Assembly (NCBI GenBank): GCA_026874595.1
Contig: CM049306.1
Coordinates: 20,271,019-20,335,018, forward strand
DNA from: Sipunculus nudus
Taxonomy: Eukaryota; Annelida; Sipuncula; Golfingiida; Sipunculidae
Direction of reading: 5' to 3'
DNA: 64,000 nucleotides
A model generated the notes under the pieces. The model saw only the letters and a list, made by a program, of their open reading frames with translations. It had not been told where the DNA came from and made no database searches. Shown in pieces: positions 34,741 to 46,557 of this stretch (positions are counted from its first letter, which is position 1; every line of letters begins with the position of its first letter). A program made the translations under genes and the position numbers.

Positions 34741-36494
34741 ACTTTACAGTTAATAAACTGGTTTTCATTGCCGGAACTACTCTGGTGAGTATACTACTGT
34801 TTTAGATTCAGCTGTCTGAACAGATATGACTTTTTTAACATAAATTTACTACAAGTGAATAAAGAACACATTAAGCCAGCCATCGATATCAGAGTTATTA
34901 CAATGGTAATAACATTTACTGGAGCACATACATATCTTGGACATTACTGCATGCTATAATAAATCACTGGTCACCTATATATAACTATACTCTCACTGTT
35001 GTATGTGGCATGTAGGTCTTGGATATGACAACTTCAAGTTATATGAATTATTTATGGTTAGTAAACCTGACCCCTTAATATTTAAACCATCATCCATTTT
35101 TATCTTAATGCTTGTCTGACTTTGATGTTAAAAATGCAAATTAAGAAACAGCAAAACATATTTATACCTCAATGTTCTTGCTTCCATTTGTTTGTCTCTT
35201 ATAAATTAATTTTTAACTAAAAAAAAAAATCAAGAACAGAATTTGATGAAAGTTTGCAAAAGAATTATGTTAACACTAGAGAATGACCCGTTTAAATGCT
35301 GGAGGTAATCTTGATCATTATAATTTGTTTTTGATGTTTATTCAAACTAAAGTAAAATTTTCTACCCCCCTTTGACCTGTTTGAATTTGATTATTTATTT
35401 TTTTTTAGATACAGAAATCCAGCAAATGATTTTACACAAAGTTACTTCAGGTTCAAAAGTCATCTAAAATCAGTTATGTTATTATGTCCAGCTATTAAGC
35501 CAGTTATGAAACTTCACTGTTCCTGAAAAAGATGGCAGCTTCAACATATGTTTTACACCCATGCTCAATTAATCTAAAATCAGAGTTCTTTGAAGGCACG
35601 GAGGAAGTGTTACTTATCTTCGAGCCACTGGTCATAACTAACCACCTATTACTTTGACACCAATTGATTCTTCAAAATGTAACTGGCTACTGAGGCAAAG
35701 ATGAAGCCCCATCTGTCTGCCAACCGGATCAAACCAGATGAAAAATAGATGGTCTCCATGACTGAAAAACAACTTATGATTGTCAGTCAGCAGTGAAGAG
35801 TCCAAATAACATGTGTCTGTCCACTAAACAACATGGATTATCAACACTAGCTGAGGATTTATGTACCCAGCTCCACGGGATTGCCAGACAGGCTCCAGAA
35901 GCTTTGAGTGTCTTTAACACTTGCTGTAGTTACATGGCTCATACTGTCTCATTCGTGATTTAGACAAAGCTGATACCCCTCTGTGAGACAGAGTGGGTGT
36001 ATCTGCAAGATTGTTAGAGCTGATCCATTGTAAAAATAAGGGATTGCAGGATATGACTGATGACATGTGCTTGACGTTCTAGTACTTCCTGCCAGGCCAT
36101 AAGTTAACTCTTATCCTCACCTGTTTGGGTTCAAGAATATATTCTTGAAAGTGTGAAGTCCCACTTGTGTGACAGACATGATGCAAAATTAATTGCCCAA
36201 AAAGCTTACAGAGAAGCGTCAGCCCTTAGGGGGTGTTGGATAAACATGATCGTAAATTTAATAATACAACATACATGTATATAGAAAATGTGAAATATTA
36301 TATACTTAAAATAAGTAAACTCCCATTCAAACTGATGTATATATTAATGAATCCCAAGTGACTATTGTGGTATTAGTAAGATGAGATGATATACAATAAC
36401 AACATTTTAGATAAGTATAGTTTGAATGGTACAAATTGAAGCAGCATTACAAAAACAAATTGCAACTAGAATGGCTTTTTTTTGCTGTTGCAAA
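34741..36494. other. Unassigned sequence
   Basis: Contains A runs and, at 35590-36130, a slightly GC-richer block with no open frame or splice pair that I trust. Confidence 0.45.
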
Positions 36495-36935
36495 AACAGA
36501 TCTCCCCCCCCCCCCCCCATTTGCATAAAGGTTATATCAATGAAGACACAGTGAGAGATCTGACCCTGTGAGGTCACCAGGGTTTAAACTGATCCAAGAT
36601 TTTGATAGGAACAATCAGTGTTTCAAATCTGGGAGGAAAATATTGGACTCTTCAAAGTTTTCACATTCACAAAACAATAACTATAATTTGGCTAATTTGA
36701 CCTTGAAGATATTAGTCAAGGTCACCAGCTTTCGATCTCCTTAGAGAACTTTGTTGGAAAAATTGATGTGCCAAATTTTAGGACAAAATGTGAAATACTT
36801 CAAAAGTTATGGCCTTCACACAAACATTTTACATTTTGGCAGATTTGACCTTGAAGATGAAGATCACGATGACAGACAACACAGCACTGAAAACAACATG
36901 TCTCCCCATGGGGGGGGGGGGGGGGGGGGCATAAT
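36495..36935 (+). mobile_element. Repeat element bounded by C15 and G20 homopolymers
   Basis: It starts AACAGATCT then C15 (36504-36518) and ends TCTCCCCAT then G20 (36910-36929) CATAATTATA, so its two ends are inverted homopolymers about 390 bp apart. The interior holds two degenerate copies of TTTGACCTTGAAGAT with TTCACATTCACAAAACA-type phrases, typical of dispersed tandem-unit repeats. GACAGACAACA before the 3' end is a decayed version of the tetranucleotide run seen in other families. No coding capacity. Confidence 0.55.
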
Positions 36936-37002
36936 TATATTCTCATGTGAACATTATTTTGGATCAGTGCATGAAACTTTTCTGGTCTGGCACAATTCAC
37001 AA

Positions 37003-37408
37003 CAGATTGCACAATCTTCCTGAGCCAAGTCAGATTCCATCATTATCAGACTGCAAAGTCTTCCTGAACCACATCAGTTTCCATCATAATCTGATTGCAA
37101 AGTCTTTCTGAACCATGTCAGTTTCCATCATAATCAGATTGCAAAGTCTTCCTGAACCATGTCAGTTTCCGTCATAATCAGATTGCAAAGTCTTCCTGAA
37201 CCCTGTCAGTTTCCATCATAATCAGATTGTAAAGTTTTCCTGAACCATGTCAGTTTCCATCAATATCAGATTGCATAATCTTCCTGAACCAAGTCAGATT
37301 CCATCATAATCAGATTGCAAAGTCTTCCTGAACCATGTCAATTGCGTCATAATCAGATTGCATAGTCTTCCTGAACCAAGTAGATTCCATCATAATCAGA
37401 TTGCAAAT
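37003..37408 (+). repeat. 44-bp minisatellite, nine to ten copies
   Basis: The unit CAGATTGCAAAGTCTTCCTG plus AACCATGTCAGTTTCCATCATAAT starts at 37003, 37047, 37091, 37135, 37179, 37223, 37267, 37311, 37354 and 37397. The spacing is strictly 44 bp except for the last two 43-bp steps. Confidence 0.95.
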
Positions 37409-37419
37409 TCAATCAAACT

Positions 37420-38690
37420 GGCCTCAGTATCATCAGTCGAAAAACGTTTTGTAGTTTTATAACTCATATGGGAAAATACAGCTAAATGGCAAAGTTCAGC
37501 TTCCCATAACTCAGCCAAAAGTCACTGAACTGAGACCATTTGAACAAACTTGAATTATCAACTTCTAAGGATAATTAATGTGTGAGATTTAGTAAATTTG
37601 GCCCAGTGGTTTTTGAGAAGAAGATTTTTGTAGCCACTTAGCTAACATGGGCTGTCATGGCATATGACTAAATTCAGCTTCCCATAACTCAGCCAAAAGT
37701 CACTGAACTGAGACCATTTGAACAAACTTGAATTATCAACATCTAAGGATAATTAATGTGTGAGATTTAAGAATATGGCCCAGTGGTTTTTGAGAAGAAG
37801 ATTTTTGTAGCCACTTAGCTTACATGGGCTGATATGGCATATGACTAAATTCAGCTTCCCATAACTCAGCCAAAAGTCACTGAACTGAGACCATTTGAAC
37901 AAACTTGAGTTATCAACATCTAAGGATAATTAATGTGTGAGATTTAAGAATTTGGCCCAGTGGTTTTGGAGAAGAAGATTTTTGTAGCCACTTAGCTAAA
38001 ATGGGCTGTTATGGCATATGACTTAATTCAGCTTCCCATAACTTAGCCAAAAGTCACTGAACTGAGACCATTTGAACAAACTTCAGAAAGCACTACCCTA
38101 GGATAATTTCTGTGTGATATTAAACAATTAGGCCATTTCGTTTCAGAGAAGAAGTTACTTGTAGCTGTCAGTATGATACGGGCACTGATGACCCCCGTAC
38201 AAAAAAGGCCGATGCAGGTGGCGCCACCAATACCTCAATTTCAGATATGACTCATGTGACCAACATTGGCATAAAATTTGGTGATGATAGCTCAAGCCAT
38301 TTCTGAGATCGTAATTTTAGTATGCTTTTTTGGACAGATGACTAAGTTAAACTTCCTGTAACTCGGCCAAAAATCACTGAACTTAAACCATTCGAACAAA
38401 CTTGAGAGAGATTGTTCCAGGAATCATTTCTGTAAAATATTGGACAATTTGGCTGAACAGTATCAGAGAAGAAGATTTTTTAAGCTTTTTTAGCTTTTTC
38501 CCTATAAAATCTAAGAAAATGCAGTTAGCCAAAAAATAAGCAAAATCCGATAGAGTTTTTTAGATGACTAATTTTATGCATAAGATTTCGTGATGCTAAT
38601 TCTTGCCGTTTTCAAGATAGTATGGGTAAACGTACAGACGACAGACAACGGACAACGCCACACCATCGCATAAGCTCACAGGTTCGCTAA
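37420..38690 (+). mobile_element. Element with 177-bp tandem units and one central palindrome
   Basis: Units start at ATAACTCAGCCAAAAGTCAC near 37506, 37684, 37861 and 38038 (178, 177 and 177 bp), with a diverged one at 38358. The first four are very similar; a different segment at 38160-38340 contains an exact GGTGGCGCCACC (38217-38228). The 3' part has GTACAGACGACAGACAACGG and then AAGCTCACAGGTTCGC, consistent with a decayed tetranucleotide run and hairpin end. The 5' end is uncertain. Non-coding. Confidence 0.65.
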
Positions 38691-39516
38691 TAAGAGATGG
38701 TTTGTTATTGACCAGAAACAGAAACTACTACATGACGCCCAAAGACGAGGTCAAGACACCCAGTCATGAATGCAACATGATAGTGCAACCTTCCAAACCT
38801 GGACACACTTCTTCTAAACTACTTTCAGTGGACATTTTCCACTAACCCTTCACATTTACAAAGAAAGTTCACTTGATGAACAGTACCATTTGCCTAAACA
38901 CCACATTAGCAGCAAGCTTGACTAGACAAAAAGCAGTCTGCTTGCTGTCACAAAGTCCTCACAAGCTGTTCTATGGGCTTCTGGCATGTACTGCACAGAT
39001 CTGTCTCCAGGGCTCTGCTTACTGTCATCCTGGATAGCAGGTCCTCTACTAGGGCTAACATGAAAGCTGGCAGCTCACTGTTGTTTCAGTAAGCACTTGT
39101 CTTGCAGCCCTACCTACCTTAGTAGTTTCTTTATCAAAGACAATATTGACTGAATCAGGAACTGGAATTCAAATGCAGAATAATTCATTGCTCACAGATA
39201 GTGTAGGAATAGTAAGCAGTGCTAATACCTTCAATAATAAAGTACACATATTGACCTTCGCTGTTGTTTTTTATTAATACATGACTTCTTCCTCAAATGG
39301 CAACTTAATGAAACTAGATTAAATGAAGAGCCTCACAAGTATTCTTTCATTTCATGTATGAGGCTTCATATCTGAATCACTCTTTTACTGGATTTGCTTT
39401 ATATTTACCTCTGTCAAGGAGCTTATTTGTTTTCACCCATGAACATTTAAGAAACATTTAAGAAATTGTCTCTATCATTATTCTTCATTTTCATGTTATA
39501 ATATAGGGGTATCATA
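38691..39516. other. Unassigned sequence
   Basis: Apparently unique sequence with no repeat structure and no supported exon. Confidence 0.5.
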
Positions 39517-42056
39517 ACAGGTGGCCCATGGGCCATGATGCTCAGCTTTATTGGACTAGGTGCTCATAATTCTTTCATTAATGTTATATACTGTCTGTGA
39601 GAATAGCCTACGGCTAATGTAACAATGTTAAAAAATGGACCAAAAATTAAAATTTCAGGATTCTTAGGAGACCTGCCCAGGACCCCCCTGGATTTCACAA
39701 TAGAGGGTTCCAAGGAAAATGGATACAATTTTATCCTATATATCTGGGTGCTCAAAATCATGTTTTTGTTCCAGAATATAGCTCACCATGACCCAATTTC
39801 TGGTATCCAAGGAGAATTTCCATCGACTTCCCTGAGTGTCATTTATGAAGAGTTTAGGGCTATAAAGGATACAATATGTACCCTGTCTGACTGCTCAAAA
39901 CCATGCTTCTGGCCAGTAGCTTGCAGAATATGGGTCACCACGCCCTAATTTTCAATTCCAATGGAGATTTGCCCAAAATATGTACCCATCCGTTGTTCAA
40001 GGTACTCAAATCATTTTATTGGCCTGTCACATGCAGGTTTCAAGTCTCAAAAACAGAGAAAAAAATTCGTAAAACTCGAAAAAATACAGGTGGCACCACC
40101 AGGCTGCAGAAGTTGAAAAAAAAACATTCCATGATCAATATCCATGCAAAAAATCATGGTGATCAATGCAATAGATGTTCAGTTACTTGAGCTTTTGAAT
40201 CAAATTTTCCAATAAATCTAGGGGGTACTTCAGAGCCCCAATAAGCTCAGAGGTTATTGGTAACAGAGACCTAATTTCAGGTTTCAATAGAGACTTTTCA
40301 TGGACCTTCCTTGATGTTAAGTCAGAAGATTCCAGGTCCAGTGCTTATGATTTGTGCCATGTTAACAGATGACAGCTTCTTTGAAGGTATCATAAATAGA
40401 GAAAGAATTTTATAAAATTAGAAAAAAAAAGGTGGCGCCACAAGTTTGCAGGAACTGATGGAACACTCCATGATCAATATTCATGCAAAGAATCATGGTG
40501 ATCAATGCAGTAGTTATTCAGATACTGGAGCTTTTGTATCAAATTTTTATTATTCTGGGGGGTAGTTATGAGACCCATAGTTGGAGGATATGGGTAACAG
40601 AGACCTATTTCCAGGTTTCTACAGAGACTTTTCATGGACCTCCCTTGATGTTAAGTCAGAAGATTCCCGGTCCAGTGGTTAGGATTAATGTCCTGTTAAC
40701 ATATGCCCGCATCTTAAGAGGTCTCGAAAATAGGGGGAAAAAATTGGAAAAAATGGAAAAATTACAGGTGGCGCCACCATACTGAAGAAACTGATTACAC
40801 ATTCCATGATCAATATCCATGCAAAAAAATCATAGTGATCAATGTGATAGTTGTTCAGATACTTGAGCTTTAGTATCAAATTTTCCATTATTCTGGAGGG
40901 TACTTTGGAGCCCCATAGCTCAGAGGTTATGGGTAACAGAGAACTTATTTCAGGTTTCTAAGGAGAGTTTTCATGGGCCTCTCTACATGTTAAGAGAAAA
41001 GAGTCTAGGTCCAGTCGTCACGATTTGTTCCCTGTTAACAGATGACCGCATCTTAAGAGGTCTCAAAAATAGAGAAAAAAAATGTAAACAACAACGAAAA
41101 AATACAGGTGGCGCCACCAGTTTGCAGAAACTGATGAAACACTCCATGATCAATAATCATGCAAAAAATCATGGTGATCAATCCATTAGTTGTTCAGATA
41201 CTTGAGCTTTTGTATCAAATTTTCCATTATTCTGAGGGGTACTACAGAGGCCCATAGCTCGAAGAATATGGGTAACAGAGACCTTATTTCAGGTTTCCAA
41301 GGAGAGTTTTAATGGACATCCCAGGATTTCAAGTTAGAAGATTCCAGGTCTAGTGGTTACGATTTGCGTCTGGTTAATGGACAGACGGACGAAGGACAAC
41401 AGACAAAGGGTGATCGCTATAGCTCAGATGACTTTCAGTCAGCTGTGCTAAAAATCATGTTTTCAACCTCTGTGTCTTAAAATACCTAAAGACCTAATGG
41501 ATACAATTTGTGCCCCATTTGACTGTCTTGGGTGTTCAAAATCATGTTTTGGGCTAGTAGGTCACAAAATATAGGTCACAATAAACTCAGGTTTTCAAGG
41601 AGATTTGCCTAGAAACTCCCAGGATATTGTGATAGTAGATTCTAGGTCAAAAAGGTACAATTTGTCCCCATCTGACATTCAGGGTGCTTATATGACATCT
41701 TTGCCCTATAGATCACAGAATATAAGTCACAGTGACCTAATTTCAGGTTTCCAAGTACATTTTCCTGGGACCTCCTTAAATGTCATGTTAGAAAACTCTA
41801 GACCTAATAGTAACAATTTGTGCCCCATCTGACCATCTGTAGATGCTCAAAATTATGTTTTCGGCCCATAGGTCACAAGATATAGGTCACACGTTCATGT
41901 TTCCAAGGAGATTTGCCTAGGACCTCCTCGGATATACAGTTAGAAGGTTCTAGGTCTAACGGTTAGGATTTGTGCCCTGTTAGCAGATGGATGGATTGAT
42001 TCTGGACAAAGGGTGATTACTTTTAATAGCTCAGATGATTTACAGTCAGCTGAGCT
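39517..42056 (+). mobile_element. Compound family E element: one left end, two right ends
   Basis: The left end is ACAGGTGGCCCATGGGCCAT then GATGCTCAGC (39517). About three degenerate units of about 175 bp follow (AGGAGATTTGCC, GTGCTCAAAATCATG, CAATTTGTGCCC), then four 340-bp palindrome units (from 40089). A complete right end with 3' hairpin lies at 41421-41449. After it come three more 175-bp units and a second complete right end with hairpin (42028-42056). The 340-bp block with the first right end therefore lies inside a 175-bp-unit element, or the two were joined by missed termination. No proteins are encoded. Confidence 0.75.
40089..41449 (+). repeat. 340-bp tandem array, four units, ending in 3' hairpin
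   Basis: Units start at GGTGGCACCACC (40089) and at exact GGTGGCGCCACC at 40431, 40767 and 41107 (spacings 342, 336 and 340). Each reads palindrome, CTGCAGAAACTGATG, CCATGATCAATAT, TTAGTTGTTCAGATAC, GCCCCATAGCTC, GGGTAACAGAGACC, TTCTAGGTCCAG, TGTTAACAGATGACC and CTCAAAAATAGAG. The last unit runs into GACGGACGAAGGACAACAGA and the 3' hairpin. Confidence 0.9.
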
Positions 42057-43147
42057 AAAAATAGAGACATGCATATAAAAGAAAACCCAGGAAAATAAAT
42101 GGACTAAAAATAAGTTATCCATGCACTGAAGAGCTATTTTGGAATAGAAATCAAAGCCATGAACTTGAATGGGGGTGGACTTAACATCTCTCCAATAGCT
42201 GACCCTTGGCCATTCATGCTAACTGTGCCACCTACCACATGTGTTAAGGGAACTTGGGAATTTAATCTCCTTTTTACATGCAAGCCATGTTTAAAGTGTC
42301 CATCAGGGTAGGATGTCTGAAGTACCATATTTATTGGGCTCCTACCTCATCTTCTTTAATTTACTAACAGCTTCGTGATCAGACCTAAAGCTTGAATATT
42401 AATATATATGTCTTCAAGGTGAAACACCTGCAAAGCATGATCAAATATAACAAGTTGGGTTATTCTCAATGAGAAAATAGTTGTGTGTAACACGAGTTCA
42501 TATAAAAGTAGGCTTTATCTTTCACATATGATGCTGCAAGTACGTACAGTATGTTTACTGAGATGTAGATGTTATTTTTGTAATCTTATTTGAACTGACT
42601 GAATAGAAATTGAAATTTGAATTGAAGTGGATGTCACAAAGCTCAGATGAAAGGTGAGCTAAATTGAATAAAATTGTAAAACATAATATATATTGCTGTT
42701 TTGTCTTGAAATGGTTAACTCACCAGTAGCTCATAAATTATGAACTCTTTAAGAATAAAGTCAAAAACAGATACCTTATTAATGCTTTAAGAGGCATCAT
42801 GACCATGACAAATGTTGCTTAATTGATCATCAGTTAATTATTTAATATCTGGTTATCAAAAGGTAATGTTTTGTTTGCATTAATTATAATTTAAATTTGA
42901 ACTGATTAAAAATGAACTGAATTGAAACTGAAACTATATCCATCATTTAACTGTTTTGAAGTTTAATCAGAAATTTTGATTTAGAGCAGAATGAGAATTG
43001 GAAATCTAAAATGACCTGCCATGTGTCAAACTATGTAAGACTTTTTTAAATGTATCACATACAATACAAAAATGTAAATTACTGGACAATTTCGACAGGA
43101 AAAACCTAGTAATATTTGGTAATAAGTGTTTTGGTTCTGTAATTTGA
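42057..43147. other. Unassigned AT-rich sequence
   Basis: No repeats or exons were recognised. Short overlapping frames near the left side are remnants of the adjoining element end. Confidence 0.5.
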
Positions 43148-43330
43148 ACAAGTGACCCATGGGTCATGACGCTCAGCTGACTGGGAAGAGATTCACAAAA
43201 GGAAATTTTATCACCAGAATGGTAGTATATACCCATTCAACTGAAGCATCAAACAGATTAACCAACAGGTCAAGATTTAGTCTGTATTTATATATCTCAA
43301 AAATAGAGAAAAATGTGTAAACTTTTAAAA

Positions 43331-44506
43331 CTAGAATACGGGTAACCGACAAGTGACTAAATGTATCTGCCAAAATCGGATAGTGAGGCATGGATTGAGT
43401 GGCAAGGGGAAATAGAGTGAGGTATGTTGCATATTAGCATGGATGTCTGCAGCCTAAATGTGTATGTAGGTTGTGCCACCTACCACAAATCCAGAAATCT
43501 GTCCAAGTTGTATACACCTGCAAAATTTTAGGCAGAAAAGTCAAACCACTACATGTATATGAGCGATTTTTGCCCATGGCAGACAAACAGACAAACACTG
43601 TGCAAAAATCTTTGCAGGTAACCCCTCCAGTTTTGTGTATGATAAAGACCTATGTGAGATCTAAACACATGCACAATTTTGGCCCAATCGGTCAAATGGT
43701 TCCTGAGATATGAGCTTGGATGTGTCCAGCGTTAACTAGAATGTAGGTGGCGCCACCTGTCATAAAATCAAGAAAGCTGTCCACGATGTATAAACCTGCA
43801 AAATTTTAGGCAGTTATGTCGAACCACTACAGAGAAATGAGTAATTTTAGGCCACGGCAGACTAACAGACAGACGCTGTGCAAACATTGTTACAGGTGGC
43901 GCCACCATTTTTTGTGTATGTTACAGAGCTATCAAAGGGCTACATTTGTATAAATTTTATTTCCTGATCGGTCAAACGGTTCCCGAGATATAAGCTTGGA
44001 TGTCATCAGCGTGAACGTGAACATAGGTGGCGCCACCTGTCATAAAATCAAGAAAGCTATCCTGGATGTATACACATGACGAATTTCAGGTGAATTAGTC
44101 AATTCACTGCAGAGATATGAGTGATTTTAACCCAAGGCAGATGAACAGATGGACACTGTGCAAACATGGTTACAGGTGGCGCCACCATTTTTTGTGTATG
44201 TTATAAAGCAATCCAAGGGCTACATTTGTATCAATTTTATTTCCTGATCGGTCAAACGGTTCCCAAGATATGAGGGTTTATGAGTGGAAACAGACCCACA
44301 AATGGACACTGGATAGAGAGGAAAGGTCAGAGGTCAATGCAAATTGGTAAGGCACCAGTTCACATGTGACCCGATAATAGGTGTAAGTTTGGGAAAAATC
44401 GGTCCATTAGTCTCTGAGGAGCTCTCTGGAAACGAACGCCGCCACGGCGGAGGAACTCGGTCAAAAACATAGTATCCGCAAAACTTCGTTTTGGCGGATA
44501 CAAAGA
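43331..44506 (-). mobile_element. Non-autonomous Helitron, copy 2, with both canonical ends
   Basis: Read on the minus strand it starts TCTTTGTATCCGCC at 44506 and ends CCCGTATTCTAG at 43331. The host bases are A before and T after, and there is no target duplication. Removing it rejoins CACCTGTA with TTTT, matching the uninterrupted 340-bp unit (CACCTGTATTTTTTCG on that strand, near 41107-41092). Near the 5' end GTATCCGCCAAAAC and GTTTTGCGGATAC form a hairpin with a three-base loop. The 3' hairpin is weaker than in copy 1 (TAGTC with GGTTA, two wobbles). Inside are three paired modules with exact palindromes at 44175, 44026, 43895 and 43746 and a decayed third pair. No coding sequence. Confidence 0.9.
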
Positions 44507-44510
44507 TACA

Positions 44511-46480
44511 GGTGGCTCCACCAGTCTGCAGAAACTAATAAAAACACTTAATGGTCAATATCCATGCAAAAAATCATGGTGATCTCTGCATTAGTTGTTC
44601 AGATACTTCAGTTTTTGTATCAAATTGTCCATTATTCTGAGGGATACTTCGGAGTCCTATAGCTTGAAGGATATGGGTAACAGAGACCTAATTTCAAGTT
44701 TCCACAGGCACCTTTCATGGGCCTCCTTGCATGACAAGAATGAAGATTCTAGGTCCAGTTGTTGCGATTTGTATCCTGTTGACAGATAACCACATCTTTA
44801 AAGGTCTCAAAAAAAAGAAAAAAATTCGTAAAAATTTGAAAAAAAAATAGAGGTGGCACACCCAGTCTGCAGAAACTGATGGAACAGCTCATGATCAATA
44901 TGTATGCCGAAAATCATGACCATCAGTGTTGTAGTTATTGAAATACTGCAGTTTTTGTATCAAATTTTCCATTATTCATGGGGGGGGGGGTATTTTGGAC
45001 CCATACAGCTTAAAGAATATGGGTAACAGAGACCTAATTTCAAGTTTCCATGGAGACTTTTCATGGGTCTCCCTGTGTGTCAAGAATGAAGATTCTTGGT
45101 CCAGTTTTTATGATTTGTGCCCTGTTAACAGATGTTCATATCTTTAAAGGTCTCAAAAATACAGAAAAATTTCGTAAAAAAAAAACGAACAAATACAGGT
45201 GGTGCCACCAGTCTGCAGAAACTTATGAAACACTCCATGATCAATATCCATGCAAACAATTATGGTTATCTCTGCATTAGTTGTTCAGATACTTTAGCTT
45301 TTGTATCAAATTTTCCATTATTCTGAGCTGTACTTTGGAGTGCCATAGCTCAAAGGATATGGGTAACAGAGACCAAATTTCAGGTTTCCATGGAGACTTA
45401 TCATGGGTCTCCCTGTGTGTCAAGAACGAAGATTCTAGGTCCAGTCGTTACGATTTGTACCTTGTTGACAGATAACTACATCCTTAAAGGTCTCAAAAAT
45501 GGAGAAAACAATTCGTGAACATTGAAAAATACAGGTGGCGCCACCAGTCTGCACAAACTGATGAAACATCTCATGATCAATATGTATGTCGAAAATCATG
45601 ACCATCAGTGATGTAGTTAATGAGATATTGAAGTTTTTGTATGAAATTTTTGACTATTCTGGGGGATAATTTTGGGCCCCATAGCTCGAAGGATATGGGT
45701 AACAGAGACCTAATTTCTGGTTTCCATGGAGACTTTTCATAGGTCTCTCAGTGTGTCGAAAAAAATGAAGATTCTAGGTCCAGTCGTTACGATTTGTGCC
45801 ACGCTAACAGATGACAGCATCCTCAAAGGTCTCAAAAATAGAGGAAAAAATCGTAAAAAATCAAACAGTACAGGTGGCGCCACCAGTCTGCAGGAACTGA
45901 TCAAACATCTCATGATCAATATGTATGCCAAAAATGAAGACCATCAGTGATGTAGTTATTGAGATATTGAAGTTTTTGTATGAAATTTTTTACTATTCTG
46001 GGGGGTACTTTGGGGCCCGATAGCTCAAAGGATATGGGTAACAGAGACCTAATTTCTGGTTTCCAAGGAGGTTTTTCATGGACCTCTCAGTGTGTCAAGA
46101 ATGAAGATTCTAAGTCCAGTCTTTATGATTTGTGCCTTGTTAACAGATGTTCACATTTTTAAAGGTCTCAAAAATAGAGAAAAAAATTTGTAAAAACCCA
46201 ACAAATACAGGTGGCGCCACCAGTCTGCAGGAAGTGATGTAACATCTCTCGATCAATATGTATGCCAAAAATCATGACCATCAGTCAAGTAGTTAATGAG
46301 ATATTGAAGTTTTTGTATGAAATTTTTTACTTTTCTGGGGGGTACTTTGGGGCCCCATAGCTCAAAGGATATGGGTAACAGAGACCTAATTTCTGGTTTC
46401 CAAGGAGATTTTTTATGGACCTCTCAGAATCCCAAGTTACAAGGTTCTAGGTCCAGCGGTTACGATTTGTGCCTGGTTAA
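44511..46480 (+). repeat. 340-bp tandem array, six units
   Basis: Unit starts are GGTGGCTCCACC (44511), GGTGGCACACCC (44852), GGTGGTGCCACC (45198) and exact GGTGGCGCCACC at 45534, 45873 and 46210. Spacings are 341, 346, 336, 339 and 337. The internal phrases are those of the array at 40089-41449, so both arrays derive from one family. An 11-G run (44980-44990) replaces the usual GGGGGGTA in one unit. Confidence 0.92.
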
Positions 46481-46557
46481 CGGACGGACAGACGGACAGA
46501 CGGACGACGGACAAAGAGTGATCGCTATAGCTCAGATGACTTTCAGTCAGCTGAGCT

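Larger units (their letters stand above)
43148..46557 (+). mobile_element. Family E element with 340-bp array and nested Helitron
   Basis: The left end ACAAGTGACCCATGGGTCAT then GACGCTCAGCTGA is well preserved. The right end has an ACGG run (46481-46512) and hairpin AGCTCAGATGACT (46529-46541), TTC, AGTCAGCTGAGCT (46545-46557), followed by an A run. It holds a partial 340-bp unit that is broken at 43330|43331 by a minus-strand Helitron and resumes at 44507, then five more units. Without the Helitron it is about 2.2 kb. It is the longest intact member here and probably among the youngest, judging by end preservation. Confidence 0.88.
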
